A stretch of 19,482 nt of DNA from Phlegmacium glaucopus (taxonomy: Eukaryota; Basidiomycota; Agaricomycetes; Agaricales; Cortinariaceae): the NCBI GenBank assembly GCA_015039465.1, contig MU130447.1, positions 1 to 19,482 of the forward strand. Reading direction: 5' to 3'. The translations under genes and the position numbers were made by a program. This document shows, piece by piece, positions 8,591-19,239 of the stretch. The first letter of the stretch is position 1. Every line of letters starts with the position of its first letter. The notes beneath the pieces are model-generated. The model saw nothing but the letters and a program-made list of their open reading frames with translations, did not search any database and had not been told where the DNA came from.

Positions 8591-9035
8591 TCTGGTTAGG
8601 TCTGGTTATTTGGTGCCCAGGGGCTCTAACTGAGACCAAGACCAGTTAGGCTTTGTTCCCAAACCCAAAATAGCCTAACCAGACCAAAAATAACTGACCA
8701 AAACCAGTTAGCTGCAGTTACTAACCAGTTGGGACCAAAAAAATGAAAAACCAGTTATAACCAGGCAAGACCATACATATTTATCTCAATAAACATTATT
8801 TCCACACATCATAGCTTTAAAGTGAGAAGAACACTAAATGTGATGAAGAATTGACAAATTTATGATAATATTCTTGAAAGTCTATTTTGGCCAATATTTT
8901 AGAGATTTGACCATAACTCAGTCATATTTTTAGCATTTCTCACATTTTTAGGTGAATTTTGAAGGGGTATAATAGGGTCGTTCATAACTGGTTATTTCAT
9001 TTTCAGAATCAACTAACCACTAACTGCAGTCTGGT
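8591..9035. repeat. AACCAG / CTGGTT-rich stretch, no gene
   Basis: CTGGTTA or TAACCAG and near variants occur about ten times between 8592 and 8768, and again at about 8990-9033, in both orientations. The middle (8770-8980) is AT-rich. The clustering at both ends suggests a small non-autonomous element, but I could not define its termini. Confidence 0.4.
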
Positions 9036-9040
9036 CTTTT

Positions 9041-9200
9041 TGCACATAAGGACACTACAGTGTGTCGTATGGTACAATTCCCGGAACAGACACAGTGTGT
9101 CCAAAGACACGGATTCACGGGGCCCCGTGAATCCGCGAATACAGCATGCTTTATTTAGACCTGCACACTGTGCCATATGATACGGATTCGCGGAATGTGC
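9041..9200 (-). repeat. Palindrome module, right copy
   Basis: This is the reverse complement of the 2194-2354 module. Its centre at 9111-9134 is a perfect 24-base palindrome (GGATTCACGGGG plus its complement). The landmarks TTCCGGGAAT, ACACTGTGTCTG and CACAGTGTGC are retained in the same order. Short plus-strand frames across it are not convincing genes. Confidence 0.8.
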
Positions 9201-9208
9201 CTGTCCTG

Positions 9209-10000
9209 GTGTCCGTGGTGCTGGTTATCAGTGCCGGTGGTATAGCTGCTGGTTTGGATTTCAGTGGCACCAGCAGTTGCCGGTGCCAGTTTGAACTCAG
9301 GATGGTGGTACAAAAGTGGACACCGCTATATGTGCCGGGTGCTCAATGCCAGTATGTCAAAGGTGCTGGTGTCTCAGTCCCGGTGTCCACGGTGCCGGCC
9401 ATGAGTGCCGGTGATATAGATGCCGGTGTGAGTCTGAGACCGGCAATCTGCAATTGGCACCGGCCATTGCCGGTCCCAATTTCAACTCAGGGTGGTGGTG
9501 CAAAACGCCGGTGGCGTGGACACCGCTATACGTGCTGGGGTTTCACTGCCCGTAGGTCAAAGGTGATGGTGTCTCAGTCCTGGTGTCCACGGTGCCGGCC
9601 AGTGCCGGTAATATCCATGCCGGGGTGACTCTGAGACCGGCACTCTGCAATTGGCACCAGCAACATTTCAACTCAGGGTGGTGGAGCAAAAACTCTGGTG
9701 GTGTGGATACGTGCGGGGTTCTCAATCCCGGTATCTCCAAGGTGCCGGTCTCTCAGGCCCTGTGTCCGCGGTGCCGGCCATCAGTGCCGGTGATGGAGAT
9801 GCCGGTGTGACTCTGAGCCTGGCACTCTGGCAGTGGCACCGGCCGTTGCTGGTGCCAGTTGCAACTCAGGGTGGGTACAAAACACCAGTGATGGCCAACG
9901 GGCTGGCAATGGCGGTAACAGTGTGCCGTTGTGTCCCATAAATGCCAGTTTGATTCTGAGACCGGCACTGGCACATGTAAACCGGCATTGCTTGTCAAGG
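9209..10000. repeat. Tandem repeat of about 190 bp, four diverged units
   Basis: Units begin near 9209, 9382, 9582 and 9762. Later ones start GTGTCCACGGTGCCGGCCA or a variant. Each unit then has GTGCCGGTGAT, CTGAGACCGGCA, CAATTGGCACC, TTTCAACTCAGGGTGGTGG and GGTCTCAGTCC-like landmarks. Several plus-strand ORFs cross this array in different frames, with peptides repeating between units, as expected of a repeat rather than a gene. CCGG sites continue to about 10,110. Confidence 0.82.
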
Positions 10001-10144
10001 AACCGGCATCAAGGAACCGGCCATGACCTGCATTGGGAGACGTCGGCACTGAGTAGAAACAGCTGGTTATAATTCAGCCTTATGGATGAACCGCACTAGC
10101 ACCGGCACTGGACAGGAATGGGGTAGTGCCAGCGGATTGTTACT

Positions 10145-10345
10145 GCCTGGTGATTCCTCGGAATTCCAAGGATTCCAATTGGAAACTGGATTTCTACTGG
10201 AAAGCTTGGAATGGGATTGGAAAGAAATTCTGAGAATACATGACTTTACAGTGAGACACAGTACTAAATTCTTCCAATTGGAATTCCTCGGAATTCCAAG
10301 GGATTCCACAGGATTCCAAGGAATTCCAATTGGAAAGGGTGGGGG
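10145..10345. repeat. GGAATTCC / CCAATTGG fold-back cluster
   Basis: Two blocks, 10,153-10,222 and 10,271-10,342, share ATTCCTCGGAATTCCAAGG and the palindrome TTCCAATTGGAA, and can pair with each other because the motifs are self-complementary. Both strands stay open through it, which creates spurious ORFs. It marks the right edge of the repeat-rich half. The 10,346-10,646 stretch is AT-rich 3-prime flank of the next gene with no feature I can support. Confidence 0.6.
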
Positions 10346-10646
10346 ACCGTAAAGACCTCCTTCAATGTAACCTTCACAACAATATTTCAAAAAGCATACA
10401 ATTTGAAGTAACAAAACAAATTTACATGATACAATATTGTACAAAAGAAAACATCGACAAAACGATATACAATTTTATATACTCAGGCTTAGTAGCCCAG
10501 CTACAGATGTCTATACTTAAAAAAAAACAACATTAAGCATTCAATCATGTATAATTCGATTAGAGGCTAGGAAGTAAAAACCTCTCATTTATGTAACATT
10601 ATTATTTCCTTCGCCCACCTCATCCCGACGAAAGACGACCCAATTT

Positions 10647-13230
10647 TCAAGTCCCACCGCCCAATCCCAATGTTATGATGACATACAGATTTGCTGCAAT
10701 GATTATCAGCCAAAAGATAACTCCAATGGCAATGACGAGTTTGTTATTGCTATAATCCACCATCTCATCCCCATCCATCTCCGCCCTCTCCGCCGCACTT
10801 GGGTCCTGATCTTGACATTGCAGCTCCTCAGGAGGAACATCGATGGCCGCAAGTGCACCTGATATATCTATCGCTTCCGTTCTCTTCTTTCGTACACTCA
10901 TAATCGCTCTGCTGGAGGTGCAATAGAGAAGGGGAAAGGTGACGAAAGGAAGTACGATGGAGAGAACAACTTGGGATGCGACGAGCAGAGCATTGATGCC
11001 TGGTATTCCGATAGCTATTGCAATTGCCATGGAAGGAATAATGGCCAACAGACGAGTGATCACGCGACGCATGGCAGCCTTGTATGACACTACATTAACT
11101 TTGACAACTTCAATATAAAACCAGATATGACGTACGGAAATACGCCAGTTTAGGAATCCTTCAGAGACCGCTTGGCCGGCCACCGTAGCAATGAGTGAAG
11201 AACTCTGAAAATGACAAATCACAGTTCAGACGAAGCTCAATAAGAGATAAAAGGTTCTAATTACCTGACCAGCAGCCAACAAGGCGATAGCAAACAAAGT
11301 TGCAGCAGCTAATGTCGGAGAAGAAGTCATTTAATCACTTCAATTCAAACAACTTGGCTTGGCTTACGTTTTCCAACCTTGTCCCGAATGAGGTCATAAG
11401 CATCAAAAAGACTGGCAGGAGACAGATCACCAGTATTATCATTACCATAGAAGAATACGGCAGAGGCTAGCATTAAAATCCTGAACGATCACATGGGTCA
11501 GACAGAATGAGAAGAAAACGGACGTATAACGTACAAGGAATTAATCATGACTGCAAACCCCAGAAGACTGCCAACAACATCGAACATCCCATGATATACA
11601 TGAGCACGAACAAATTCGAAAGGATTGTTCTGTCTTTCGCTATGATGAGTCACAGCTGTGGAGGCAGGCGGCTTGCGGAAAGCGCTCAGTATGTATTCTT
11701 TAAATTCTGCGAATAAGCGCCGGAGATATGTGGCTTTGTCAGAAGGCTTGATTGGAGAGGATTCATCTATTTCTTTGGTGTTGACTGTACCAAAGGTTCC
11801 CGCATCCGGCGGGGGTCGAAAGGAGATCCTGTCTTGGGTAGCAAGGGCAGAACCTAGAAATAAGCTGTGTGGCATCACCGTTGCGCCAAGGATTCCCACA
11901 GCTAGTGGATCGTCTTGGCGTTAGTTAAAAGTTGGCATGCCAAGTCAATTATCATCGTACACGTGTAGATCCCTCCAGAAGAAAAGATATATTTTGAAGG
12001 GATATACCCCTGAAAAGCATCTCCCCAGTCAACATGCACCTTGGCGATGATGATTATCATACAGATGAGAACTGCAAGAACCTATAGAATGGTTATTGTA
12101 TTAGTCAATTATAAACACATGTCTAGCCTTTTGCAGGAGGACAACATACCATCGAAGCAATAAGCACTTCAAACATCCTCACTGGTCGACCTCGTAATGG
12201 ATCACGCATCCCAAGGATGAGAATGACATCGAAAGCCGTGATGAGAACTCCATGCCAGAGTTCCAACTTGGGGAAAAGCAAACAAAGAGCGATGGCGGAA
12301 CCTAGCAGCTCAGCCAAATCCGTGGCAATGATAGCCACTTCGGCGAGGATGTACAGCGGGTAAAGACCCAGCCATCGGTATAGAAGCTTATGCTTAGGTC
12401 GGTTGTATAGCAATAGTCGACTGTGAGAGGCGAGGTCTAGGATGTGGGGAAGATGTGTAAGTATTTGACCATGAAAGTACCTGCTGCGGAACCAAGGACG
12501 AGGAAGGAAGTAGAAATCATGGCATCTGCCACAGATCCCGATGGTAAATGACAACCATCATTGGGTCATTTAGAGCAAACTGGGATATTATAGAGCAATA
12601 AAAGGCCCGATATTTATATCCCATGACGTTCTTGCGTGAGCATCGGGCACAATTCAGTAGAAAACAGAACCGAGATCGCTAAACAGGTTCTGGTGCTGGA
12701 ACCTAATGCTCTCCCAACTGTCTGCTGACACCGAGATGGCCGTCGGTAAGGACATCGATGCGTGATGCATCCAAACAGTCTGGAGTATAACTAATGTCTA
12801 GGATACGTGGACTTACCGAGACCAGTAACGCAACCCAGTCTGCTCGCCAAAACCTATAAAAGCAACAAGCTCAGTCAGAATTCTGTCGCTACCAGATTCA
12901 CAGAAAAAAAATTGAGGACTTGAAGAAAAGCAGCAAAAATTCCTGCGATCAATATCACGAAAAGGAGATGATAGCCAAATTGCGATCCAGCCTGTAGATC
13001 GACGCCCCAATTACCACTAATAAAGTCAAATCAGAATAGGTCAGCCAGCATCATTCGCTACCGTCTTCCAGCAAGACTTACGGGTCAAAGTAGGCAACAG
13101 CACAGACTGTACCGACTCCCGCATGCTTTTTAGCATGATGTACCACCGTTGCGCCCGCCTGTCTGAGACGCTGAGCAAAAGTTCGGCGGCGGACCGGGGT
13201 TTGTGGAAGCGCAGGAATGGACTCTTGCAT
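10647..13230 (-). CDS. NRAMP (Smf-family) divalent metal transporter, 571 aa
   Basis: Ten exons, all phase-consistent: 13082-13230, 12920-13016, 12817-12853, 12150-12436, 11961-12081, 11535-11901, 11368-11480, 11265-11308, 11136-11204, 10647-11078. The family moves Mn2+, Fe2+ and similar ions with protons across plasma or endomembranes. Both metal-site helices are present: [16 protein letters not shown] in TM1 (D49, N52) and [20 protein letters not shown] in TM6 (M240, H242). Conserved [54 protein letters not shown] and [17 protein letters not shown] follow. The length is normal for fungal members. The start follows a pyrimidine-rich leader, and [10 protein letters not shown] comes just before TM1 as expected. 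Oddities: intron 3 is 380 nt while the other introns are 53-69 nt, and the intron 2 donor is GTCCTC (GTGAAT 18 bases downstream would add six residues in frame). No disabling lesion is seen. Confidence 0.95.
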
Positions 13231-13290
13231 AGTGGGGGGAAAGAGAGAGGAGACAAAGAGAGACGTTAGCTGGGGGAGATCATAAAATAG
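13231..13290 (-). promoter_or_regulatory. Pyrimidine-rich leader and TATA-like box of the transporter gene
   Basis: On the minus strand the bases just before the ATG form a CT-rich tract (CTCTCTTTCCCCCCACT, 13231-13247, extending to about 13,265). CTATTTTATGATC lies about 50-60 bases upstream of the ATG. CT-rich tracts next to the start are common in highly expressed fungal genes. The functional role is inference. Confidence 0.35.
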
Positions 13291-13924
13291 TGAACCAGAA
13301 GGAAGGTCGACAAACCCAGGACAACGGGCAGACGAAGGTTAGAGAAACGATTCTATGGTATGGCCGGGATGGCTTTATGATTTCTACATTTTTACCAATC
13401 AACGTCACTGCCACCCGGTTACCGCCGATTCGATCCCCGCAACATTTGCTTGTCGATGGAACATCTCCTGGACCCCTCTGTTAAACTGTTTCAACTTGGT
13501 ATCGCCAATTGAACTCGATGTAGGATAAAGACCACAAAACTAAATACCAGAATACGCCACATAAAATAATCTTTAAAGCTTCACCTAGCTAAGTAGCTTC
13601 ACTGGCTGGTAGCTTTGAAGAAACCTTTCATAAATGGCTCAACAATCCTCAGACAAGTTTCGGCCACGCCAAGAGAAAATTTAATATCCTCTTACGGAAT
13701 TACATTTCGGTATCTCCCCAGAATTGGCAATGTGTGCCACCATAACAGTCCATGCCTGCGACCCTCACTTCCCTGACTTTAAAAACCTGCAAAACCCTCA
13801 ATACATAACAATACGACGCTCCACAAGCTTCCAGGGCCCTCAGCGCCGCCAACGAAGCTTAGAAATCCTCATGCCAGGCCCGAAAGAGTGTCTCCTTGGC
13901 TCATGATCAAAGAATTTTATCACA
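13291..13924. other. Intergenic stretch between two minus-strand genes
   Basis: This holds the 3-prime flank of the upstream gene (stop at 13925) and the upstream region of the transporter. Short frames on either strand here have no motif, no matching splice sites and no family resemblance. I see no RNA gene and no repeat. Confidence 0.5.
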
Positions 13925-16808
13925 TCAGCCCCAAAAAGGTTCAAAAAGGTTCCCGTACCAGTTCCTAGCAGTTCCGATGCTTTCGCTAATATCACTCGGT
14001 TTACCAAGATGTCTCGCCGCGTGTTTCTCATTGATATATGCACGCGTTGCCGTGTCCGGCGATGACGACTCGTTCCAGCGTTCACCAACATGTTCTGCAC
14101 CGTCAGAGGGGATATCCAAACCGTGCCTTCTAGTGCTGCCACGATCAAAAACCCCGCTGTAGTCTCCTTCCAGTGGATCGACAGATTCAGTGAATTGCGC
14201 TGTGTCGCCAGCGGACCTCCGTCGTGATGAGACCTTAGCATTCGTCAAGATACGAGAGAATCGTTTCCAGCCAAGACTCAGGTTCAGAAACCCATTGGCA
14301 GCATGGCTCCTTTCTAGTGGACCAGCAGATGCAGTTGCAGTTGGGTTCTCTTGATTGCAAGCAGAACTACCCGACCTCCGACTAGAGCGAAGGATATGGG
14401 AGACTACACGACTCCCATGTCTAGACATCTTGCTTCTCCCAGTTCTTTTTCGCCGCAGTAACTGCCCCAGAAATCCAGTTTCAGCTTGCTCACTGCCTAA
14501 AGATTGAGTCGCAAGAGAAGCCGGCCAGTCGTTGCCGAGATGGTTTCCAGGATGAGCAGCAGGACGTCGAGAAGTGCTACTATAAATAACGCCAGTATCA
14601 AGCATGTCATCGAAAACGCCATTGCCAGCGCCGAGCAGCATATCAGCTCCAGCTCCCAGAGCTTTGGAAATGGATGACAGCGCAGTAGTGTATCCCAATC
14701 GATTGGGTCGACAAGCTTTCGCAGTTTCGCGCGCAAAAATTGCCTCTGGTCCTTGATAATCAAGACCACCATCGCCCGAGAGTCTAATGGGTTGGTGTTC
14801 TGATGGAAACTTGGTCGATATGCCCATTTCTGGGGTAGGGGCTGTCAACGTTAGCTCGGGGATGAGGGAGGAATCCTCAAAGGTTTCCCAAAATTCATCA
14901 CTCCAGTATTGATCTCCTGAAAAGAGACAGTTAACTCATCTGCTCTATCTATTGATTTCTGAATCCGGAGTTGACTTGCCTCGAAGTTTTGCACAAATCT
15001 GTGTGCCAAAACGCGCAGAAGATTCTGGCTGCCTGATTCTTTCTTGCTTCTCCCGCTCTAACCCTCCAAAAGTCTCATACTCGGACGTACTAGGATAATC
15101 GATGGTCTATAACCAAAACCATCAATTCATATGTATACGCATGCATGATAATGACTCTAAACAGAAGAACCATGCCACGCCGAGCCTTAAGGTTAAGGTT
15201 ATTTGAAAGCTTTATCCGACATCGACGGCAAAAAATAACAAGAATGTGCTCAGGAAGGCTTCGGCTGGGAGATAAGCGTACCTTATCCTGTATCAACTCT
15301 CCATAACTTGATCCTGAGCTATCTACTGTATCAGTGGTCGCAGGCTTAATTTCCACTCTATTCGAACCTCGTAAGGTATTGGCAAATGTATGCGTGTCTT
15401 CAAAAATGGGGGATAGGCCGATTTCAAATTGTTTCGACATGTATGGTGAGGTAGAGTTCGCATGATGTTTCTGATGCTGATCCTAATTGAATGGTCAGTC
15501 TAATATCTGTAAATGAACAGAGGAAGGAAGCAGGCCTTGCGAAGAAGCGTAGGGTGCGACTGACTTGTATCAGGCGGCTGGGTTGACTGCAGCTCCATGA
15601 TTGATGAGACCTCTGATGAAAATGACCTGCCAACCTCACCTCAATCGTGAATGTGATATCGATCGCTCCACTCTTCTGCAAACCGAGCTGGTCTTTGTGC
15701 AAACTGACTGCTGATGGGGCAGAGTTTCGCTTCTAATGCAACGGGATTGATCTCGATGAAGAAATCGTTCATGACATTTAGGAGAAACAGCATCACATAC
15801 CTTTTTCCCCGTACATATATTATTCCTCCTTTTGTTCCCGACCTTTTTCTTGGGCGCATATAGTCAGCCTTCGATCACGGTACAAGGATATAAAGCGACC
15901 AACCGGCGTCACGCGGTCGTCCGACTGCATGTGGAGAAGCTGAAATCAATCACGACGGTCATGAAGAGCGAAAGTATAACTGACTGATTCCGAAAAATTA
16001 AGAAAGGAAGTGGTCTATACCCAAAATCGTCAGTGTTTCAAAAATGCCGGGATTGATTAATCTACCCCAGGTTGTCCTAACCGAGACGAGGATGGAGAAC
16101 AAGAATCGAGTGGCTGCTTCAGAGTAAGGTTAGAGACCGGCTTTTCTAAAAAGGGTACGCTTGCTGTCGCTATTCTGATTCTAATGGGAGTAGAGGGGGC
16201 AGGAGCAGATTCTTGCACTTGAATGGAGTTATGTCTGGAAGCATCACTAGACAAGAAAGAGTTGAGAGATGTGTTTACAAGCCGCATTGGGGTGTCTTCT
16301 TCCTATAATGAGGACTCGCGTTAGAAAAGGCGTCAACGAACTAGATCTCCTCACATTGACTGGGTCCGCAAGGCAATGACATGAATAACAACAAATAGTG
16401 TTTCTCCGTCGTTCATGTGGGGAATTCAATACCGGCTTTCGCGGTGTGCTGAACCCAATCGGTCCGAATTGAGAGATTTGATTTTCTGATATGTAGCTAG
16501 TATCTAGTTGTATAAGAAAGGTAGTTAGGTTAATTAGACAGGTTGAGCCATGCACATGAGGAGTTAACAACTCCATGGGCAAACATCATCATAGTTCTGG
16601 TCAAAAACGGTGCGTACCATTGTCCCCTGTACTCTCGTGTATTCGAAATACCGGGTCTGCTCCAGACAAAGGTACATCAAAACTCTGAATGACAAAGTAA
16701 GCTTGAGGATATAGGTTCGCGGGGAATTATAATAACGGTGATATGAATGATACTCACTGGATGGGGCAGAATGATGAGATTCAGGTATCGCAGAGTCGTA
16801 TTAAACAT
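13925..16808 (-). CDS. Ser/Arg-rich protein of unknown function, about 674 aa, about 11 exons
   Basis: Proposed exons: 16758-16808, 16618-16684, 16355-16503, 16066-16302, 15985-16014, 15884-15939, 15640-15732, 15565-15586, 15282-15482, 14980-15106, 13925-14916. All joins are in phase with no internal stop. The product is hydrophilic and rich in Ser, Arg and Pro (FGPIGFSTPRKPVL, SAPAPSTPIRIRI, LLRRKRTGRSKMSRHGSR), with no signal peptide or clear membrane helix. The best ordered-looking part is YWSDEFWETFEDSSLIPE, then GLDYQGPEAIFARETAKA and NRLGYTTALSSISKALGAGA, in the last exon. I do not recognise a family; it resembles disordered fungal regulatory or cytoskeletal proteins, which is only an impression. 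The last intron (14917-14979) has a GC donor, AG/GCAAGT. The 15,565-15,940 junctions are uncertain: the strongest donor there leads to a stop, and the open path needs a weak GTACCG donor. The start is also tentative. Confidence 0.55.
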
Positions 16809-18334
16809 AGACGTAAACCGCCTTTCTGGGGATAAGAGAAAACTGTGGATGTAGATTCTGAACCACAGAATTGACGTGGGACAGCACTTGTAGTCGACTA
16901 TTTGGCCAGACCCACAGATCGCTACTTGAAACTCACGTAATCCATCCAAGTGTATTTACTATTGCCAACTGGCAAAGAGTGTTTGTCGCACAGGTCGAGA
17001 TTGAACGCTGTGCCTTCAACGCATGTCTAGTCAGCCTTTCTGAAATCCCAAAAGTGACAAAGGATCACGAGAAACCGAACCGGGAGAAAAAAATCAATAA
17101 AATAGGTATTTACGTCACGGTAAGCACTGAGCCCCAGTGAATATCAACTCTGCGCTCAGCTGCAAATAACGGAGATCAGCGGCGGTCCCGACATTCGCCG
17201 GTCAACTCGGATTTTGTCCTTCCTGCGAATTTTTTTCCGCGAAATCCTGTACATTTTGAGAGGAGAAAAAAATCTAACGAGGAAATTCACACATTTTTCG
17301 GTTATTGTCGGTACTCCTCTGCTTTGATCTGCCTTGCTCTGTGGTTATCTGTGGGCATAAAATGTGTGTATTATTATAATATTTATTACACTGATTTCTG
17401 CATATTCCTGTGCCCCTGCCGCCCTGCATTTAGGTAACATCTCCAACACTCGTCCCAAATCCATCCTCCAACATAATCCTCCACCTTTCCCACCATCCAT
17501 CATTCCGAACGACGCAGCACCAACAATTCGGTAGTGGTAGTGAGCAATAGATGCGGAAATGGGTAGCGATTTAAATTGCACCTTCAAATACATCAAATCA
17601 AATTCACATCCTTTCACACAAAAAAAAGGACTCACCATGCACGAAGGCAATTTGAACGACTCTTGACAAGCACTATCAGAAGAATTTAGGCGCATATATG
17701 AACGTCAAATGTCAAATTAATGAATTGGGAGGCTGAGAATCAACTTACTAGGCTCTAGCAAATGCTCCTACGGATGTGCCTGCTGTAACAGCTAGAGGTT
17801 TGTAATTATTCAAATATAAAGGAACACATACATTGAATTCCCAATTGTTCAATGCCGGATCACATGGATGAGGTATAGCAAATGTTGATACATCCAGGGA
17901 AATCAGTGGAAGGCATAGAGCGAGATGCAGGGGAGGCTGGAGATGGGATGGCAGAGAAGGTGGGGGAAAGGAAGAAAGAAGGAATAGGGATGGCGTGGCA
18001 AAGTCAGACGGAATGTAATTTGTCGCAGCGCACAGTCCAGTCGAACTTGAGGAAATAAATCAATTTTCAAATGAAAGTCGATGTGGCACCACCATCAAAT
18101 GAATTCAAAGAAATTAGTGTTCCAGCAACGTTGGAAGGACTGCAGATAGGAGCGGATCATAGCCGAACTTGTCTTCTGGAGCTGATATTTGCAGCTCTGT
18201 GGGGAGGGTTGCAGAATTGTGCAGAGTCGATTTTCACTGGGACTGAGCGCTAACCAATGACACTTAAATCCTTTCAAGTTGTGTAAGTTGAAAGAACTTG
18301 GGAAAATCTGTTACTTATACTACTACTTAGAGCC
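16809..18334. other. Intergenic stretch with only doubtful short frames
   Basis: The main candidate is a minus-strand frame 17345-17695 (116 codons). A strong donor GTGAGTCC at 17635 could remove 54 bases in frame, leaving MRLNSSDSACQESFKLPSCM joined to VQFKSLPISASIAHYHY. It has no known motif. Upstream of it, minus-strand 17,750-17,935 is also open (ALNNWEFNVC, then LAVTAGTSVGAFARA) but lacks an ATG. I cannot choose between a small unknown gene and chance. Other frames around 18,071-18,277 overlap on both strands and look random. No repeats or RNA genes are seen. Confidence 0.35.
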
Positions 18335-19090
18335 TTATGCAACTGTTACGACTACGGAAGGGATAATGGCCCAGAGACGAGTGAATACTAGGCGACACAT
18401 AACCGCCTATAGGCTATAGGTGCCTATAGGATGAAATTAGAAACATTTGGTGAAGAGATAAGGATAACTCACAGAGACAGGCCACTGCAAGAACCCCTTG
18501 GCAACGACTTGGCTAGCTACTGTGGCTATGATGGAAGAACTCTAAAGACTACACGTGAGTAAAGCATAAATGTAAAATCCAGTTTTAAATGACCTGTCCA
18601 GAAGTCAATAAGGCAATTGCAAACAATGTGGCAGTAGCTAGCGTCCAAGTCAGCTAGGATCTATCGTCTTCAATAGATTTAAAAGGTTACCTTGTCTAAC
18701 TTGGTCCTGAATGAGGTCGTAAGCGTCGAAGAAACTTACAGGAGACGAATTTCTGGCACCAGGGCCGTAGGGAGACACTGGCGACACCAACAAAATCCTA
18801 GAATCACAGACAAAACCCAGCAATTGAATCTAAAAATGGCAGAGAAAAATATACAAGGAATCCATCATGACGGCAAAACCAAGGAGACTTCCAGCCATAT
18901 CGAACATCTCATGGTTAATGTACACGAAAGAAGCCGACAGAGTGCTCCCTGTCATTGTAAGACAATGCGATGGCATAGTCACTGGCGGGGGGCTTGCGGA
19001 AGGCAGCAATGATGAAAGCTTTCGATGTTCTCAAGAGACGACGTAGAAACAAGACTTTCCTGCCAGGCATGGATTCGTCCAAATCTTGGC
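18335..19090 (-). pseudogene. Truncated, frameshifted NRAMP transporter copy
   Basis: Five exon remnants correspond to exons 6-10 of the intact transporter: about 18855-19090, 18691-18797, 18594-18637, 18473-18541 and 18335-18406. Recognisable pieces are [58 protein letters not shown] and TRLWAIIPSV. Intron positions match the intact gene exactly, and two exons have identical lengths (44 and 69 nt). Lesions: a one-base frameshift with a TAA at 18915-18917; a TAA at 18335-18337 that ends exon 10 after 24 codons; and no exons 1-5, so both metal-site helices (DPGN and MPH) are missing. A 6-base in-frame loss in exon 7 is probably neutral. Splice sites are still canonical, suggesting moderately recent decay. 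It lies about 5 kb upstream of the intact gene on the same strand. Confidence 0.9.
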
Positions 19091-19239
19091 TGATTATGAT
19101 TGAAATAGCAAGTTGTCTGAGGCGTGGAAAGAGGGGTTATACCACTAAAAGAGCCCACTCGTTTCACATTAGTGAGAATGCGATTCAAAGTAGGTTGAGC
19201 GCCAAGTTCCTAACTTCCTCTTCTTGTATGCTTGAGTGC

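Noticed and set aside
9146..9941. Several overlapping plus-strand ORFs of 75-160 codons
   Set aside because: They lie on the 190-bp tandem repeats, switch frame between units, and have no conserved domain.
10067..10444. Open frames on both strands
   Set aside because: They cross the GGAATTCC/CCAATTGG palindromic cluster, where self-complementary words keep both strands open. No motif is present.
12444..12795. Extra exon or small gene within NRAMP intron 3 (for example a minus frame with [16 protein letters not shown])
   Set aside because: The protein family needs no residues between VTGL and DLAS, the flanking exons join in phase without it, and the frames here are short.
14497..14772. Minus-strand ORF with hydrophobic, membrane-like translation
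   Set aside because: It overlaps the large last exon of the Ser-rich gene in another frame. That exon is longer, joins in phase to upstream exons and has normal composition.
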